DNA from: Dehalobacter sp. CP
GTDB lineage: Bacteria; Bacillota_B; Desulfitobacteriia; Desulfitobacteriales; Syntrophobotulaceae
NCBI GenBank assembly: GCA_009910795.1
Contig: VMEE01000083.1
Location: 1-64,000 of the forward strand
Length of the DNA stretch: 64,000 nt
Reading direction: 5' to 3'
Shown in pieces: positions 61,398 through 64,000 of the stretch (within the stretch, counting starts at the first letter, position 1; each line of letters starts with the position of its first letter). Under the pieces are notes generated by a model. It was given only the letters and a program-made list of their open reading frames with translations. It had not been told where the DNA came from and searched no databases. A program made the position numbers and the translations under genes.

Positions 61398-61533
61398 TCA
61401 AGAAAGTCAAATGATTCATTGGGCATCGGTAAAGGAAGTAATCTTGGATAGCAATGTAATGAAAGATATGAGATATTGAATAAAAGAGATATCGAATAGA
61501 ATGTACGGGAGATTGACAGGAGGTTGTTGAATC

Positions 61534-62787
61534 ATGGATTTTGCTGAAGACCTTATCATGATTGGCCAGCGGGCCAAAAATGCGGCACGCAAGCTGGCTT
61601 TCACCGGCACGGAAACAAAGAATAAAGCCTTACTCGCAATGGCCCAGGCGCTTCTTGATAACGAGGATGCAATTCTGGAAGCCAATGTGCTGGATGTTGC
61701 GGCAGCAGAGAAAAAAGGACTTAAAAAAAGCTTGATCAACCGTCTTCGTCTTAGCAGCGCCGGGATTTCAGATATCAGCAATGCGATCAAGGAAGTGGTC
61801 GGGCTGCCCGACCCTGTCGGCGGCGGAGAACTGTGGAAAAGGCCGAACGGTCTGGTTATTCAGAAGACGATGGTTCCGCTCGGTGTCGTGGCGATGATTT
61901 ATGAAGCCCGGCCAAATGTGACGGTGGACGCAGCGGCGCTGTGTTTAAAATCCGGCAATGCCTGCATCTTACGCGGAGGCTCGGAAGCGATTGAAAGCAA
62001 TAAAGTACTGGCCAGGGTGATCGCTGAAGCCGCTGAACAGAGTGGAATTCCGGAAGGTGCGATTCAGCTTATACCGAAGACGGATAGAGAGTATGCCCTG
62101 CAGCTGATGCGCATGAATAAATATATCGATGTGATCATTCCGCGGGGCGGGGCAGGACTGATTCACACAGTGGTTGAAAATTCCACCGTTCCGGTGATTG
62201 AGACGGGTACAGGGGTCTGTCATGCTTATGTTGATCTCGATGCTGATTATGAAAAGGCAGTATCGGTAGTCTTTAACGCCAAAACTCAGAAACCCGGCGT
62301 CTGCAATGCGCTGGAAACCTTGCTCGTTCATGAGGCGGTGGCGGAAGAGTACCTGCCGATGATTGGAAGAAAGTTTAAAGCGTACGGTGTTGAGATACGC
62401 GGCTGTGAAAGAGTCAGAAAGATTTTGGATTATGCTGTTCCGGCAACGGAAGAAGATTGGTCGACGGAGTACCTTGATTTGATCATCAGCGTTAAGGTCG
62501 TCAACAGTATTGACGAAGCGCTGGATCATATTTATACGTATAGCACGAAGCATTCTGAGACGATCATTACCGAAAACTACACGGCCTCTCAGCGTTTTTT
62601 AAATGAAATTGATGCGGCCGCGGTTTATGTCAATACTTCAACGCGTTTTACCGATGGCGGAAGGTTCGGCTTTGGTGCTGAAATTGGCATTAGCACGCAA
62701 AAGCTGCATGCCCGTGGTCCGATGGCTTTGCCGGAACTGACGACGATCAAATATATTGTTTATGGAAACGGCCATATTGTGGAATAG
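61534..62787 (+). CDS. proA: Glutamate-5-semialdehyde dehydrogenase
   Basis: The 417-residue aldehyde-dehydrogenase-fold reductase converts glutamyl phosphate to the semialdehyde. It shows VPLGVVAMIYEARPNVTVDAAALCLKSGNACILRGGSEA, IIPRGGAGLI, the catalytic Cys in TQKPGVCNALETLLVH, and VNTSTRFTDGGRFGFGAEIGISTQKLHARGP. It follows proB by 136 bases with its own AGGAGG site. No terminator is clear after it. Confidence 0.93.
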   Translation: MDFAEDLIMIGQRAKNAARKLAFTGTETKNKALLAMAQALLDNEDAILEANVLDVAAAEKKGLKKSLINRLRLSSAGISDISNAIKEVVGLPDPVGGGELWKRPNGLVIQKTMVPLGVVAMIYEARPNVTVDAAALCLKSGNACILRGGSEAIESNKVLARVIAEAAEQSGIPEGAIQLIPKTDREYALQLMRMNKYIDVIIPRGGAGLIHTVVENSTVPVIETGTGVCHAYVDLDADYEKAVSVVFNAKTQKPGVCNALETLLVHEAVAEEYLPMIGRKFKAYGVEIRGCERVRKILDYAVPATEEDWSTEYLDLIISVKVVNSIDEALDHIYTYSTKHSETIITENYTASQRFLNEIDAAAVYVNTSTRFTDGGRFGFGAEIGISTQKLHARGPMALPELTTIKYIVYGNGHIVE

Positions 62788-63368
62788 GCTTGATGCTGGA
62801 TTTGTGGCACGCATACCAAATAGGGAGTAATATAAATAGATGTTTTCAAGTTCTGGTATGAATGCTTATAGATTTCTTCGCGCATCTTTGTGTTGCGGTG
62901 AAATCTGGCGGGTGCTATAATTTTTCAAGAGATATTCTATATTCATTCTGGTGAATATTTAGGATTTCGAAGTAAATATTGAGGTTGTTTTTGATATATT
63001 CGTGTTATCGCTGTATACTTTTTACTCTGTACCGGACCGGCTTTGGGATATTTCTTTTTGCCCATTTTGATGATCCGTGCGTGAAAGGTATGAGACCTTG
63101 AACGATTCCTTTGGATGGTTAGCACAGTGTGTTAATACCATAGATAAGTTTCTATAAGGGGGCGATATTTTTTATTCTTTAGTTTGTGATCGTTAGTACT
63201 TGGAACAAATTTGAATGGATATATTAAAAGTTATACGTATATTTTGATATATCTAGACTGCCAAAGGCTCGACGCCAACCAAGTTTTCTTTAAAATGTAG
63301 GGAGGGATTCTTTTTTTTGGACACTGGTTGTGAATTTGAACACAAAAAGTTACCTAAGGAGGTAAAAA
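62788..63368. promoter_or_regulatory. Gene-free control region of the Hnd/Nuo-type operon
   Basis: No gene is supported in these 581 bases. Two plus-strand promoters are visible: TTGCGG (62893-62898) - 17 - TATAAT (62916-62921) with extended TGC, and TTGATA (62991-62996) - 17 - TATACT (63014-63019). Both would give long leaders (roughly 340-440 bases) before the first gene at 63369; I see no known riboswitch in them. Confidence 0.5.
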
Positions 63369-63878
63369 ATGAGCAACAAAGTTGAAAATTGTCAATGTTG
63401 CTGTAGCGAAGAAACCGACCAACAAAAATTGGACATGATTGCTGAAGTGATCGAAAAATACAAGAATAGAGAAGGAAGCCTGATTCAAGTTCTTCATATG
63501 GCGCAGAATATTTATGGATATTTGCCTCTGGAAATCCAGAGATTTATTGCAGAAAGTTTGAACAAGCCTTTGTCGGAGGTATCGGGTGTTGTTACTTTTT
63601 ACTCTTTCTTTTCGACCCAGCCCAGAGGAAAGCACATTATCCGTGTTTGCCTTGGTACGGCTTGCTACGTAAGGGGCGGCAAGAAAATTATCGATCGTCT
63701 GGAACAGATCCTGGACATAGAAGTTGGCGGAACAACGAAAGACAGGCTCTTCACTTTTGAGGTAGCCCGTTGTATCGGTGCCTGCGGACTGGCTCCAGCC
63801 ATGATGATTGACGATGTCGTGTATAAGCAGGTTAACCCGGATAAGCTTGATAGTATCCTGAATAAATATAGAAATTAG
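63369..63878 (+). CDS. NuoE/HndA-type [2Fe-2S] subunit
   Basis: The 169-residue thioredoxin-like ferredoxin of NADH dehydrogenase or NAD(P)-linked [FeFe] hydrogenase complexes has an N-terminal helical part (LIQVLHMAQNIYGYLPLEIQRFIAESLNKPLSEVSGVVTFYSFF) and the four cluster cysteines in VCLGTACYVRGG and ARCIGACGLAPAM. A CQCCC cluster at residues 8-12 is an unusual extension. The start follows TAAGGAGGTAAAAA. A NuoF-like gene comes next. Confidence 0.88.
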   Translation: MSNKVENCQCCCSEETDQQKLDMIAEVIEKYKNREGSLIQVLHMAQNIYGYLPLEIQRFIAESLNKPLSEVSGVVTFYSFFSTQPRGKHIIRVCLGTACYVRGGKKIIDRLEQILDIEVGGTTKDRLFTFEVARCIGACGLAPAMMIDDVVYKQVNPDKLDSILNKYRN

Positions 63879-63905
63879 GGTAGGGCTGGAGGTGAAATAA
63901 AGCGC

Positions 63906-64000
63906 ATGAAAGTCAATAGTGTTGCTGATTTGGATCAAATTAAAAAGGAATACAGTGAAAAACTGTCAAAGTATCATTATCAAATCCTTGTATGCGGAGG
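63906..64000 (+). CDS. Start of a NuoF/HndC-like gene (cut by the window edge)
   Basis: The ATG at 63906 behind GGAGGTGAAATAAAGCGC opens MKVNSVADLDQIKKEYSEKL and continues SKYHYQILVCGG to the edge. The final VCGG motif is the first [2Fe-2S]/thioredoxin-like part of HndC/HymB-type flavoprotein subunits, which have this N-terminal extension. Only 31 codons are visible, so the assignment rests mainly on position. Confidence 0.6.
   Translation, partial: MKVNSVADLDQIKKEYSEKLSKYHYQILVCG

Overview
The window looks like chromosome of an anaerobic, spore-forming Gram-positive of the Desulfitobacterium / Dehalobacter / Syntrophobotulus type (Peptococcaceae). This is inferred from gene content, not from a search. 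The pointers are alpha/beta-type spore proteins and YtaF (sporulation), a four-subunit 2-oxoacid:ferredoxin oxidoreductase and the start of an Hnd/Nuo-type NADH or hydrogenase operon (strict anaerobe), a corrinoid-dependent methyl-transfer locus, a T-box leader, strong AGGAGG ribosome sites and frequent TTG/GTG starts.

Layout. 1-2050 is a debris-rich edge: a candidate type I toxin-antitoxin pair, a group II intron stub sitting just behind a terminator, a decayed Gln-rich gene and two small membrane or unknown proteins. 2055-9339 holds an aminotransferase/Lrp pair, DUF3788 + secreted ComEC-like hydrolase + DUF3006, an HD protein, aconitase and trmL. 9502-17553 holds tagO, a UPF0173 hydrolase, spore protein, a YtoI-like regulator, dnaE and coaD, followed by tRNA-Leu(CAA) and a spore-protein gene. 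18318-19937 holds two genes of unknown function. 20079-25846 is an energy/acyl-CoA island: P-loop ATPase, korDABC, XRE-cupin regulator and AMP-forming acyl-CoA ligase. 26089-34540 is bactofilin, polA, mutM, ABC-F, ytaF, coaE and a lytic transglycosylase. 34745-37113 is hom-thrB on the minus strand. 37500-48442 is a complete branched-chain amino acid operon (ilvE-ilvD-ilvB-ilvN-ilvC-leuA-leuC-leuD-leuB).

48600-52482 is a MarR-controlled corrinoid locus. A perfect 20-bp palindrome lies before marR and a near copy before a QueG-like cobalamin/Fe-S protein. They are followed by a corrinoid carrier protein, a UroD-fold methyltransferase and a 48-residue orphan.

52500-58030 is the accessory part, with AT-rich genes and many broken pieces: a PemK-type toxin-antitoxin remnant with a poly-A frameshift, a compact ORF-less group II intron with an intact domain V, a TIGR01777 epimerase, a ferredoxin-nitroreductase, a 34-residue peptide gene, a DUF3102 gene and a start-less TfoX C-terminal fragment. 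Core genes resume with uppP, then a T-box (apparent specifier CCC, proline) in front of proC-proB-proA, and finally the first genes of an Hnd/Nuo-like operon that runs off the right edge.

The most interesting unexplained structure is a family of intergenic folded elements (9.3, 38.4, 43.6, 43.8, 59.35 kb, with fragments at 35.8 and 48.5 kb). Three of them in the ilv-leu region share a core, AGCGGAGCAnGGATGCG, and a hairpin whose stem sequence changes from copy to copy while the 6-base RYGGAN-type loop is kept. Each is enclosed by its own long inverted repeat.
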